A DNA stretch of 64,000 nucleotides from Notamacropus eugenii (lineage: Eukaryota; Chordata; Mammalia; Diprotodontia; Macropodidae), in the NCBI RefSeq assembly GCF_028372415.1, contig NC_092875.1, forward strand, positions 55,779,228 through 55,843,227. The letters are read 5' to 3'. The position numbers and the translations under genes were made by a program. Positions 12,236-23,545 of this stretch are shown here, one piece after another (position 1 is the first letter of the stretch; each line of letters opens with the position of its first letter). Under the pieces are notes generated by a model. The model made no database searches. It saw only the letters and a program-made list of their open reading frames with translations, and had not been told where the DNA came from.

Positions 12236-12405
12236 GTAGTGACATGTTGGATTTTAAGATAGAAGAGTTGGGTTCAAATTCTGACTCTTCTGCTTCCTAG
12301 CTTTGTTAGGGGAAGTCACTTCTTTATGTGCCTCAGTTTCCTTATCTGTAAGATGAGGAGAATGATACTTGCATTGCCTCTGTCATAGGACTTTTACTAT
12401 AAAAA
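12236..12405 (+). repeat. MIR-type SINE
   Basis: Contains GAGTTGGGTTCAAATTCTGA and GCCTCAGTTTCCTTATCTGT. Confidence 0.8.
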
Positions 12406-12410
12406 AAATG

Positions 12411-12718
12411 AAGCCAGACATGGAGGTGTATACCTGCAATTCCTTCTATTTGGATGGCTGAGACTAGTGATTTCTTGAGCTCATGAGTTCTGAGCTGCAG
12501 TGTACTAAGCCAGTCAGGGGTCTGTGCTAATTCTAGTACTAAAATGGTGAAACCTTCAGTGGGTGGGATGAGGTGGGGGCTAAGGGTGAGGAAAGGAGGC
12601 AACCAGGATGCCCAAGAAGGGGTGAATTAACCCAGGTTGGAAATGGAGCAGATCAAAACTCCTGTGCTGATAATCAGCAGTGGCATCAGGCCTTTAACTG
12701 GCCTCTACACTTCCAGCC
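12411..12718 (+). pseudogene. RN7SL pseudogene: 7SL (SRP) RNA pseudogene, nearly full length
   Basis: Follows 7SL RNA almost end to end. The 5' domain reads GCCAGACATGGAGGTGTATA, then GGATGGCTGAGACTAGTGAT. The S domain is clear: GGGGTGAATTAACCCAGG, then GAAATGGAGCAGATCAAAA and CTCCTGTGCTGATAATCAGC. It ends in TACACTTCCAGCC, the counterpart of CTGCACTCCAGCCTGGGC. Many substitutions (for example GCCGGGCGCGG has become GCCAGACATGG) show that it is a decayed retrocopy, not a working SRP RNA gene. The expected 3' terminus is replaced by a TTCC microsatellite. Confidence 0.88.
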
Positions 12719-12846
12719 CTTCCTTCCTTCCTTCCTTCCTTCCTTCCTTCCTTCCTTCCTTCCTTCCTTCCTTCCTTCCTTCCTTCCTTCCTTCCTTCCT
12801 TCCTTCCTTCCTTCCTTCCTCCCTCCCTCCCTTCCTCCCTCCCTTT
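12719..12846 (+). repeat. (TTCC)n microsatellite
   Basis: About 128 bp of pure TTCC then CTCC variants, growing directly out of the 7SL 3' end. It generates spurious open frames of repeated SFLP or EGRK units on both strands. Confidence 0.97.
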
Positions 12847-12926
12847 GTCCACACAGGAATTTAGATTTTGATTGCTGAAACCTCCAAAGATATCCTGGGG
12901 TTTATGGGTTAGATTTCTTTTTAAGG

Positions 12927-13435
12927 ACCAAATCACTTTGGCTCTCATTGATTGGCCAACAATAGGTCCCAGCCCAAGCCTCCCTTGGTTGTTGTTTGGA
13001 CCCTGATGGCTTAGAATGAATGCAAATAGAAATTATTTCTGTTTTGTCCAGAAACCCTCAGTTTCTTCCCCTCCAGAGTGACATACATACACACACGCAC
13101 ACACATGCACACACACACACTTATTTTACTAGGTAAAAGAGGCCATTTTTTGCCTCATTTCTCATGTAGCGTTAATCACTGAATGGATATTGTCTCAGTC
13201 AAACTGAGACCTGGGAAAGACTAACTTAAAAAGGCCAAGGTCTCCTATTGCATCTGGGACCATCTCCAGTTGTCCTGATCTATATCTTGCCACTGGACCC
13301 AGATGGCTCCAGAGGAGAAAGTGAGGCTGGTGACTTTGCATAGCCCTCCCCCACTTAAATCCTATTCACTTGCACATTATGGCATCACCTTACTGAAGTC
13401 ATAATCCTCTTTGAGAAAGGACAAAAATCAAGAAC
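12927..13435 (-). repeat. Family C, long copy with CA repeat
   Basis: Second long copy, about 85-90% like 8,384-8,900 by eye. A CA/TA-rich microsatellite (13,083-13,121) sits at the position of the poly-T run in the other copy, so it probably grew from the element's A-rich tail. Confidence 0.7.
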
Positions 13436-13540
13436 TTCCAGCCTGGGCAACTCCCCCTCCTCAAATGAGCAGGCATCATAGAAAATAAATATTTTTTAAT
13501 GTAAACTATTGCTATTATTTAATCAAGCAATACACAACTC

Positions 13541-13976
13541 ACATATATCCACATATACATATATAATATTATCACATATACGTATACATATGTGTATACA
13601 GCATACTCACATACACATATATACATCACACACATAAGTGTACATATGTATATGCATATGCATACATACAATATCATACACATATGTATACATATGCAGG
13701 CACATGATATTGTGTGTGCATATGTGTATATTATACACATGTATATACATGCATATATGTATATACACAATGCACATGCTTATATTGTGCACATATATAC
13801 ATGATATTATTATGTATGAATATGCATATATACTGTACACATTCATATATGAGTATGTATATGTGTATATGCACATATAGTGTAATGTGTATGTATGTGT
13901 ATATGTGTGTATGTGTACACACATATACACATACATACATACACACATATACATAACATACATATATATATATATC
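13541..13976. repeat. (CATA)n/(TATG)n low-complexity tract
   Basis: About 435 bp of nearly strict alternating purine-pyrimidine sequence made of ACATAT, GTATAT and CATACA units. All reading frames stay open in places; none is a gene. Confidence 0.95.
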
Positions 13977-14029
13977 TCCCAAAGACAAGGAACTCATATA
14001 TACTGGCTCTAATCTTAAGGGCTTTGAAT

Positions 14030-14390
14030 TTAACAGAATCAAATCAATTTATCAAAGCATTTAATAAGCACCTACTACTACTAGACACTGTGCTAAGCTG
14101 TGGGGATAAAACAAACAAACAAACAATCCCTACATTCAAGGAGTTACAGGTCTAATGGGAGGAGATGATATGCACCAATCTCTGCAGAATAAATTGAGGA
14201 TAATGGAGGGAGGGTATTAGCATTAAGTGGATCAGGACAGGCTTCCTGTAGAAGGTGAGACTTAAGTTTGGACTTGAAGGAAACCAGGAGGCAGAGGTGA
14301 AGAGGGAGCGCACTCCAGGCACAGGAGACAGCCAGTCTGGAGAGAAGTGTCTTGTTCAAGAAACAGCAAGGAGGTTAGTAAGCCAGTCAC
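14030..14390 (+). repeat. Family A, 5' portion
   Basis: Contains AAGCATTTAATAAGCACCTA, GGCTTCCTGTAGAAGGTGAG and AAGTGTCTTGTTCAAGAAAC, the ordered head of family A. The sequence 14,391-14,632 is unassigned. Confidence 0.65.
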
Positions 14391-14649
14391 TTTTTCTGGA
14401 CATTAGACATGATGCAAACTTTCTTTCATGCCCATGGAAAATTAATAAGATGCAAAACACTCCCAAGAACCTTGGAATAGATACAGAAAAACTGTATTTA
14501 AAACACTCAGCCCATTACACTCCAGGTTCGGTTCTCTTTTCTCTCCTTCACTCCTTTCCCTGCTCCCTCTTGACATGGCTTTGGTCTTTTATCTTCATAG
14601 GGATCTTTTGTGGGCAATCTTTTTCCTTCTCCAAGAAATACGCTGTTGA

Positions 14650-16902
14650 TACCTAAAACCATCAGCAAGCATTATATGTAATGGGGATAAACTAGATGGA
14701 TTTCCAATAAGATCAGGGTGAAACAAGGATGTCCATTATCACCGCTGTTATTCAATATGGTACTAGAAATTTTAGCTTAAAAATAAGAGAAGAGAAAGAA
14801 ATTGAAGGAATTGGAATAGGCAAAGAAGAAACTAAGTTAACACTCTTTGCAGATAATATGATGACATACTTAGAGAATCCCAGAGAATCAAGTAAAAAAC
14901 TACTTGAAATAATAAACAACTTTGGCAAAGTTGCAGATTAGATAATAAACCCACATAAATCATCTTCATTTCTATATATTACTAACAAAGCCCAACAGAA
15001 AGAGATAGAAAGAGAAATCCCATTTAAAGCTATGGTAGACATTATAAAATATCTGGGAGTCTACCTGCCAGAACAAACCCAGGGACTATATGAACACAAT
15101 TACAAAACACTTTTTGGACAAATAAAGTCAGATCTAAGTAAATGGAAAAATATCAGTTGCTTGTGGGCAAGCTGAGCTAATATAATAAAAATGACAATCC
15201 TACCTAAATTAATTTACTTATTCAGTGCCATTCCAATCAAACTGCTAGAAAATTATTTTCTAGAGCCAGAAAAAATAATATCAAAATTCATCTGAAGAAC
15301 AAAAGGTCCAGAATATCAACGGTACTAATGAAAGGAAATGCTAGGGAAGGTGGCCTAGCCCTACCAGATCTCAAATTGTATGATAAAGCAGCAATCAACA
15401 AAACCACTTGGTACTGGCTAAGAAATAGAGGGGGAGACCAATGGAATAGGTTAGGTACTCAAGACACGGTAGTCAATGAATATAGCAATCTACGACTCGA
15501 CAAACCCAAGGACCCCAGCTTCTGGGATAAGAATTCACTGACAAAAATTGCTGGGAAAACTGGATAAGAGTGTGGTGGAAACTGGGCATAGACCAATGTC
15601 TTACACCATACACAAGAATAAAATCCAAATGGATACATGATCTAGGCACAAAGATTGATACTATAAACAAATTAGGGGAGCAAGGAATAGTGTATTTGTC
15701 AGATTTATGGAAAATGGAGAAATTTTTGACTAATCAAAAATAGAGAACATTATGAAGTGCAAAAATGGATAATTATGATCACATTAAATTGAAAAGTTTT
15801 TGCACAAACAAAGCCAATGCAACCAAGATTAGAAGGGAAGCAGAAAACTGGGAAAGGATTTTTGCAACTGGCATCTGTGATAAAGGCCTCATTTCTAAAA
15901 TACATAGATAACTGAGTCAAATGTACAAGAATAAAAGTCATACCCCAATTGATAAATGGTCAAAGAATGTCAACAGGGAGTTTTCAAAGGAAGAAATTGA
16001 TGCTATCCATAGTCATATGAAAAAATGCTGCAAATCATTATTGATTAGAGAAATGCAAGTCAAAATAACTCTGAGGTACCACATCACACCTATCAGATTG
16101 GCTAACATGACAAAACAGGAAGATGATAAATGCTGGAGAAGATGTGGGGAGATTTGGAACACTAATTCATTGTTGGTGGAGCTGTGAGCTGATCCAGCCA
16201 TTCTGGAGAGCAGTTTGGAACCAAGCCCAAAGGGCTACAAAAATGTGCATACCCTATGACCCAGCAAATATTATTTCTAGGACTGTATCCCAAAGAGATC
16301 ATAAAAATGGGAAAGGATCCTACATGTACAAAAATATTTATAGCAGCTCTCTTTGTGATGGCCAAGAATCAAGGGGATGACCATCAATTGGGGAATGGTT
16401 GAATAAGCTATGATATATGAATGTAATACTGTTGTGCTATAAGAAATGATGAACAGGAAGACTTCAGAGAGGCCTGGAATGACTTATATGAACTGATGCT
16501 CAGTGAAAGGAGCAGAACTAGGAGATCATTGTACACAGCAACAACCACAGTGTGTGAGGAATTTTTCTGGTAGACTTAGCCCTTCACAGCAATGCAAGGA
16601 ACTAAAAAATTCCCAATTAACTCCTGAGGCAAAATGCCTTCCACATCCAGAGAAAGAACTATGGAATTGAATCACAGAATGAAGCAGACCATTTTCTCTT
16701 GGGTTATGTTTTGTTTTGTTTTCATGGGTTCTCCCATTCATTTTAATTCTTCTATGCAACATGACTAAGGGGAAAATGAATTTAATAAGAATGTATTTGT
16801 AGAACCTATATAAGATTGCATGCTGTCTCAGGGAGGGAGGGGGAAAATATAAGATATATGGAAGTGATTGTAGAAAACTGAAAACAAATAATTTTTTTAA
16901 AA
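14650..16902 (+). mobile_element. L1 LINE, 5'-truncated, with target-site duplication
   Basis: Holds the C-terminal half of ORF2 and the 3' UTR. Recognisable ORF2 pieces are [16 protein letters not shown] (near 14,720), [15 protein letters not shown] (14,850-14,880) and WLNK near the end. The reverse-transcriptase box, normally FADD, reads FADN, and the frame is broken by stops and shifts, so it is dead. The near-identical 17-mers AAGAAATAC..TGTTGA at 14,633-14,649 and 16,903-16,919 flank it (15 of 17 match). Confidence 0.9.
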
Positions 16903-16922
16903 AAGAAATACATTGTTGAGGA

Positions 16923-17001
16923 ACTCTCTCTGTCTCTGTCTGTCTCTCTGTCCATCTCTCTATGTCTCTGTCTGTCTGTCTGTCTGTCTGTCTTTCTGTC
17001 T
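16923..17001 (+). repeat. (CTGT)n/(CTCT)n microsatellite
   Basis: Tandem CTGT and CTCT units just right of the L1 target duplication. Confidence 0.95.
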
Positions 17002-17290
17002 CAGAGGTCAGTGCCCAGATGCTCAAACTCAGGAATCCATGAAGTGGAGGAACAGAAACACACATCTGCCTCTGCCACAACTTCCCGTTGCAAGTTCTAA
17101 TTATCGGTTCCTGGAGGTAAGGGAAGGGAGAAGAGAAATCTTGTCCCTTTCCCCCATATGCACATTGTCCCCTTGCCCTTGTGCCTTCATAAATGGAATA
17201 AGGAAAAAGGCAAAGGAAAGAACCCTGAAGGTGGAAAAACTTCCTGGATTTTGTTTCTCAGCTCACTAAATATAAACTGAAAAGAAGGAT
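17002..17290. other. Unassigned sequence
   Basis: No gene or repeat recognised. Separates the CTGT microsatellite from the L1/HAL1 piece. Confidence 0.5.
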
Positions 17291-18510
17291 AATAGTCTTC
17301 GGACTCTCAATCACCAATAATCTTGATTGTTTCTTGATGTTTCATGAAGTCATTTGCTTCCACTTGCCCAATTCTAATTATTAAGGATTTATTTTCTTCA
17401 GTGAGATTTTGTACCTTTTTCCTACTTGGCCAGTTTTGCTTTTTAGGGAGTTCTTCTCTTCAGTGAATTCTTGTGAATCTTTTACCATGTAGCCAATTCT
17501 ATGTTTAAGGTATTGTTTTCTTCAGTATTTTTTGTGTCTCGTTTACCAGGCTGTTAATTCTTTATTTTCATAATTTTCTTGCATCCATCATTCTCATTTC
17601 TTTTCCAATTTTTCTTCTATCACTCTTATCTCTTTCTTTAACTCTTCTGGAATTCTTGTTGTTTGAGTCCAATTGGCATTATTCTTTAAGGGTGTGTTAA
17701 AATTGTTGTTGTCTTTTATGTCTTATTCTTCCCTGACACTGTCGTAGGTTTTTATGGTCAAATTATTATTATTATCATCATAATATTTGTGGTTTGCTCA
17801 TTTTTCCAATCTATTTTTTGACTTAGAACTTTATGTTAAAACTGGGCTCACCTGTACATGAGGAGGCATTGTCTCTAGCCTCAGACTTTTTCATGCTGCT
17901 GTTTTCAAAGCTAGTTCTAGAGGTCTGTAAGCTTTTGGTGCTTCCAAGGTGGTGTGATCCTGGGAGATGTATACTCACTGTTTTTCTGGTCTATACTTGG
18001 GCCTTTTCCCAGGAAGAGCTGCTGGTCCCCTACAGCTGCAAGTGCTAGTACTCTTCTTTGCTTCGGTATAGTGACCAGGACCCCTGCTCCCTTGTAACTG
18101 ACCACCAGCTTTCCTTTTCTCCCTGCAACTGCAACCCCAAACTGCATATCAGCAATAGAGCTGCCAATGCCAGCAAAGAGTTCCGTATAATATCTTTCTC
18201 ACCAGAGGTCCAACAACCTTACTGCCTCTGGGCTAAGCACTCTCAAAGCTGCTGTTATTGCTGCTGCTGCAGCCACTGTCACTACCAAAACACATGTGGA
18301 CAGACCCTCTGCCCCCTTGCCACAGAATTCTCCTGCTGACCTCTTAAGTTTTCTTAGGCCATAAAAATGACTCACCTTGACCTTTCGTTGGCTCTACTGC
18401 TCCAGAATTTGATTTAAGGTACCTTTTTAAAGTTGTTTGAAGGGGAATGTTGAGAGAGTTCAGCTGGGTGGCTGCCCCTAATCCACCATTGTGGCCCCCT
18501 CTCCCCAATC
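17291..18510 (-). mobile_element. L1/HAL1 5' UTR and ORF1 start, second subfamily
   Basis: On the minus strand it begins near 18,510 with GGCCACAATGGTGGATTAGG, an L1 5'-end motif unlike the one at 10,635. It runs through a 5' UTR into an ORF1 coiled-coil region made of repeated TTCTTCAGT-type sequence near 17,400-17,530. The 3' part is missing. A CAGCAG-rich stretch lies at 18,248-18,275. Confidence 0.7.
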
Positions 18511-19085
18511 ATCTTGAAAGTCACACAGACATTGAGAACCAAGTAGAAGAGTTTCCGATGTGCCTGCCTACCTCTGTAGGAACTACCCTTCAGATTCCCC
18601 CTGACAAACTCCTCACACATTTACTTTCAGCCAATTAACTGGGGAACTCGTGAAATTATCCAACCCCTCCCTATTCAACCGCACTTATGAGAACTTCTTG
18701 ACATGAAATCTCAAGTATGGAGGGAGCTGACTTTCTGATTCACTCATGTTTGTATAGCTCCAGGGCTGCCAACAAACCAGGGGGTAGGTTGGGGACCACA
18801 GAGGCTTATTCACTTCCTTCTAAAGCTGCCAAGTTGGCGACCTGCCAAAGGGAATTTATTGGATTCTTAGGTACTCCTGACAGCTTTGCCTATGCAACTC
18901 AGAAATCTTCTTAATCCTGCCTTCCCCTCAGGAATAGGAGGTGCCTCTTTCCAGCTGTTAAACAGCTGTGGATTAGGGTCCTGGGAACTAAATTTCTTAC
19001 AAAATCAGAGCCCTGGGAGTAGAGAGAGGAAGTCCAGCCTCCTGGGGATCATAGAATTCACTTTATTTATGGTCTCTTCCCCATA
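18511..19085. other. Unassigned intergenic sequence
   Basis: About 570 bp without a recognised gene or repeat. Confidence 0.5.
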
Positions 19086-19290
19086 GACTCATAAATTAGA
19101 GGTCATGGACATCATGTCCAACCCCTTCTCTTTATGTATGAGGAAAACTGAGATCTGAAGAGAGGAAGTCATTTTTCCAATTTCACTAAGTGAGTTAGTG
19201 ACAAAGCCAAGACTCAAATCTAGACCTTCTGACTTCACTCCAGTGTCCTTTCCACTATGCCATTGTGTCTCCCTCTTCTGACAGTGGTAA
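19086..19290 (-). repeat. MIR-type SINE
   Basis: Minus-strand copy with ATAAATTAGAGGTCATGGAC, GAGGAAAACTGAGATCTGAA and AAGACTCAAATCTAGACC. Confidence 0.75.
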
Positions 19291-19985
19291 AAGACCTGAG
19301 AACTTTTAAAAGACCTTAACCTTTGCAGGTAAAGAAGGATCACTCAGAAACTCCCAACTGTCTGCCATCTCTTTGGCTACTTCCAAATAGGTGAACAGGT
19401 TATCCACCATTACAGTTAGGAACAGAAGGCATTGATGACTTTACCACCCCTAGGTGAATTTGATGGGTCTGGGGGGAAATTGCCCCCTCACTTCACAATA
19501 GGGAGGACAAGACAGTTATTCTTAGTATAACCTGTGTTGCCACAGTGATACCACCCCTCATCCACTGATCAATAACATTTCAAAACTGGGACTTATGGGA
19601 TAGGGTTGCTGAGATTTTTGGGACAGAGACATTCAGAGGAACAGAACCTAGGTGGCAGGAAGAATTAAGACTTCACCCTCCATCTTGGGGTCTTGGGAAC
19701 ATAGGAACAGGTGCTATGATGTTCTGGCATTCTATTCCCCAAAATTCTCCTCCTGAGAGAGTCTAATGGGGCATTGTCACTGATACCTGAGCTGGCTTGG
19801 GAGTATTATGGAAAAGTCCAGCTCCCCATGCCTTCAGAGCAGGATGGCATCCTGCATTCTAATCAGAGTCATACCTTTCCTTGGATCTCAAATCTTACTG
19901 CTAGCCTTAAGCACACAGTAAGGCTATGTGGTTGATAGTTTTCTCTATGTAAGATAAGGTATCTTTTGCATCTGGAAAGAGGGAA
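19291..19985. other. Unassigned intergenic sequence
   Basis: About 700 bp with no coding signal or repeat that I recognise. Confidence 0.5.
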
Positions 19986-20275
19986 ACCAACATTTATTAA
20001 GCATCTACTATGTGAAAGGCATTGTGTTAAACACTTTACAAACATCTAGTTTAATTCTCACAACAACCCTGGAAGGTAGGTGCTATAATTACCCTCATTT
20101 TACAGTTGAGGAAACTGAGACAGACATAGGTTAAGTGACTTACCCAAGGTCTTTACTTACCTTTGGTTTTCTCACTAACTCACAGCTAGTTAGTAAATGT
20201 CTGAGGCAGGATTTGAAGTCAGGTCTTCCTTATTCCAGGCCTTGTATTCTATCCACTATACCACCTAGCTGGAAA
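19986..20275 (-). repeat. MIR, nearly full length
   Basis: Contains the full set of MIR landmarks on the minus strand: CATTTATTAAGCATCTACTA, CTCACAACAACCCTGGAAGG, GAGGAAACTGAGACAGACAT and a CACCTAGCTGG end. About 30 bp of non-MIR sequence is inserted near 20,150. Confidence 0.9.
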
Positions 20276-20359
20276 TGTTAGTAGCAGAGAAGGACAGACA
20301 ACATATGTGTAAGAAGGACTGATAAAATCAGGATGATTTCATTAACTTTCATCTGTTTG

Positions 20360-21391
20360 GTTTCTTTTTCTTTTCTTTTTAAAAATTAATATAATTTATT
20401 TATTTTCAGTTTTTAACATTCACTTCCACAACATTCTGAATTCCAAATTTTCTCCCCATTTCTCCCTTCCCCCCAATCACCTCTTTCCCCAATCTGCCCT
20501 CCCTTTTATCATGCACCTCCTTCTCCCATCCTCCCCTCTTCTATTTTCCTGTAGGGCAAGATAGATTTCTATACCTCATTGCCTATGCAACTTATTTCCC
20601 AGTTGTATGCAAAAACAAATTTAACATTCATTTTTAAAGCTTTGAGTTTCACATTCTCTCCCTTCCTCCCTCCCCACCTACCCTCATTGAGAAAGCAAAC
20701 AGTTTGATGTAGGTCATACATGTGTAGCCATGCAAAACACTTCCATAACAGTCACGTTGTGAAAGACTAAACACATTTCCCTCTATCCTGTCCTGCCCTC
20801 CATTTATTCCATTCTCTCCCTTGACCTGACCCCCCACAATAGTATTTGCTTCTGATTACCCCTTCCTCCAATCTGCTGTTCCTTCTATCATCGTACCTCT
20901 CCTATCCCCTTCCCCCCTGGCTTCCTGCAGGGTAAGATAGATTTCCATACCCAATTGAATGTGTTTTATTCCCTCCTCAAACCAAATCTGATGAGAGTAA
21001 GGCTCACTTATTCCCTCTAACCTCCCCCCTGTTTCCCTCCATTGTAAAAGCTCTTTCTTCCCTCTTCTATGTGAGATGATTTAATACATTCTACCTCTCC
21101 CTTTCTCTTTCTCCCAGTACATTCCTCTCAACACTTAATTTTATTTTTTTGGTATCCTCCCTTCATATTCAGCTCATCCTGTGCCCTCTATTTCTGTCTT
21201 TCTCAAGATATATATGTATATGTATATATATACATATATACACACACATATATGTGTACACACACATACATACACACATACAGATACGTGTGTGTGTATA
21301 TATACATATATACATACACATACATATACACAGAATACAATATATACATATATACCTACATATATATAATATACACATACATACCTATGCC

Positions 21392-21438
<47 letters not shown>

Positions 21439-22750
21439 TCCCTCTAACTACTCTAATATTGAGTCTCATGAGTTATAAATATTAGCTTTCAATGTAGGAA
21501 TGTAAACAGTTCAACTTTAATGAGTCCCTATGGCTTCTCTTTCCTGTTTACCTTTTCATGTTTCTCTTGATTCTTGTATTTGAGAGTCAAATTTTCTATT
21601 CAGCTCTGGTCTTTTCAACAAGAAAGGTTGGAAGTCCTATATTTCACTGAAATTCCATTTTTCCTCTGAATATACTCAGTTTTGCTGGTTAGGTGATTCT
21701 TGGTTTAATCCTATCTCCTTTGACCTGTGGAATATCATATTCCAAGCCCTTCAATCCCTTAGTTAAGAAGTTGCTAAAATCCTGTGTTATCCTGATTGTA
21801 TTTCCACAATACTTGAATTGTTTCTTTCTGGCTGCTTGTAATATTTTCTTCTTGATCTGGGAACTATGGAATTTGACTACAGTATTCCTAGGAGTTTTCC
21901 TTTTGGGGTCTCTTTCAGGAAGTGATCAGTGAATTCTTTCCATTTCTATTTTACTCTCAGGTTTTAGAATATCAGGTCAGTTTTGCTTGATAATTTCTTG
22001 AAAGAGATGTCTATACTCTTTTTTTGATCATGATTTTCTGGTAAAACAATAATTTTTAAATTATCTCTCCTGGATCTATTTTCCAGGTCAGTTGCTTTTC
22101 CACTGAGATACTTCATGTTGTGTTCTACTTTTTCATTCTTTTGATTTTGTTTTATAATTTCTTGATTTCTCATAAGCCATTAACTTCCATTTATTCCATT
22201 GTAATTTTTTAGGAATTATTTTCTTCAGTGAGGTTTTGGATCTCCATTTCCATTTGGCCAATTCTACTTTTTAAGGCATTCTTTTTCTCATCAGTTTTTT
22301 GATCTCTTTTGCCATTTGGGTTAGTCTATTTTTAAAGGTGTTATTTTCTTCAGCATTTTTTTGGGTGTCCTTTAGCAAATAGTTGACCCATTTTTCTTGA
22401 TTTTGTTATAACACTCTCATTTCTCTTCCCAATTTTTTCTCTACTTCTCCTACTTGATTTTCAAAATCTGTTTTGAGCTCTTCCATGGCCTGACACCATT
22501 TCATATTTTTCTTGGAGGCTTTGGATATGGGAACCTTGACCTTATTGTCTTCCTCTGGTTGTATGCTTTGATCTTCCTCGTCATAAGAAAATACCTTTTA
22601 CCAAGAAAGTAATCTTCCATAGTTTTATTTTTCCCCCTTTTTGATCATTTTCCCAGTAAATGACTTGACTTTTGAGCTCTTTCTCAAGTGGAGGGTATAC
22701 TGCCTCAAGTTTCAGGGGTTTTATGCAACTGTTTTCAGAGCTGATTCCTG
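20360..22750 (-). mobile_element. HAL1-like element (half-L1: ORF1 without ORF2)
   Basis: Read on the minus strand it has a 5' UTR end (near 22,740), ORF1 with a coiled-coil region and the conserved L1 ORF1 motif LENRSRRDNLKIIVLPE (about 22,040-22,090). It then passes straight into a purine-rich 3' UTR (21,150-20,400) and an A-rich tail near 20,360. No ORF2 endonuclease or reverse-transcriptase sequence lies between. That is the structure of HAL1 elements, known from opossum and other mammals. A CA/TATA microsatellite (21,207-21,437) has expanded in the 3' UTR. ORF1 is broken. Confidence 0.8.
21207..21437. repeat. (TATACA)n/(CA)n microsatellite
   Basis: Alternating TATG, CATA and CACA units ending in about 20 CA repeats, inside the HAL1-like 3' UTR. 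Confidence 0.95.
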
Positions 22751-22788
22751 TACTGGTGCTCTATCCATTGCACCACCTAGCTGCCTCA
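22751..22788 (-). repeat. Isolated tRNA-like head of a SINE joined to the HAL1-like 5' end
   Basis: On the minus strand GAGGCAGCTAGGTGGTGCAA and GGATAGAGCACCAGTAC form only the first 38 or so bases of a marsupial SINE. They directly abut the HAL1-like 5' UTR. The SINE body is absent. Confidence 0.65.
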
Positions 22789-23035
22789 AGTGTATTGACT
22801 ATGATTATTGACTATGACTAATCTTTTCTATTATATCTCTATCAGATAACTAAAGAGTTTTTCACATTCCTCCTCCCCCACTCCCCTTCTTTTCTCTTCG
22901 TTAAACATTCCCAGTTTCTTCATTTTATCCTTACATGACATGGCCTCAAGGCCCATCACCAATTTAATAGCCTTCTTTTGGATATTATCTATTTTATTAA
23001 TGTCTTTCTAGTGTAAGGGAAGATGGGGGATTTGA
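22789..23035 (-). repeat. L3/CR1 LINE 3' end
   Basis: Contains CATGACATGGCCTCAAGGCC and TTAATGTCTTTCTAGTGT, the CR1/L3 3'-UTR pattern on the minus strand. Confidence 0.7.
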
Positions 23036-23174
23036 TTTACTCTTGCAGTTGGTGTAGTAACAGAATCACAGATGAAGAAATGTTAATGTGTTAAAATGTT
23101 AACGCCCTATATTAAGAAGTAGGAGGTCAGAGGGCTTCCTGGGGAGACCCAACTTTGAGTGAGTTAGGGGAGGC

Positions 23175-23545
23175 AACCAGAAGTCAGTCACTAAGCATTG
23201 TTTAAGTACCTACTATGTGCCAGGCACACCAGAGACACAGAAAAGAGTCCTTGCTCTGAAGGAGGTAACAATCTAATGGGGGAGAGAGCATGCAAACCAC
23301 TACATACAAACAAGATAATATACAGATTACATTCAAGGTAATCTTTAGAGGGAAGGCATTAGAATAAAGTAGGATCGGAAGGTTTCCCACAGAAGGCAGA
23401 ATTTTAGCTGGGGCTTGAAGGAAGCCAGGGCAGCCAGGAGACAGAGATGAAGAGGGAGGAAATTCCAGGAATGGGAGATAGTGAAAATGCTCAGAATCAG
23501 GAGTCCATTTCCAGATGTGACTTTTTCAAAGAACAGACAAAAAAA
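23175..23545 (+). repeat. Family A, 5' portion
   Basis: Contains GTTTAAGTACCTACTATGTG, GAGGTAACAATCTAATGGGG, AGGAAGCCAGGGCAGCCAGG and CATTTCCAGATGTGAC, in family A order. Confidence 0.7.

Noticed and set aside
12573-12948. Open frames of repeated SFLP or EGRK units
   Set aside because: Pure translation of the TTCC microsatellite and flanking 7SL relic.
13519-14042. Several 80-118-codon frames rich in Tyr, His, Ile, Cys and Met
   Set aside because: Low-complexity CATA/TATG tract read in frames that happen to lack stops.
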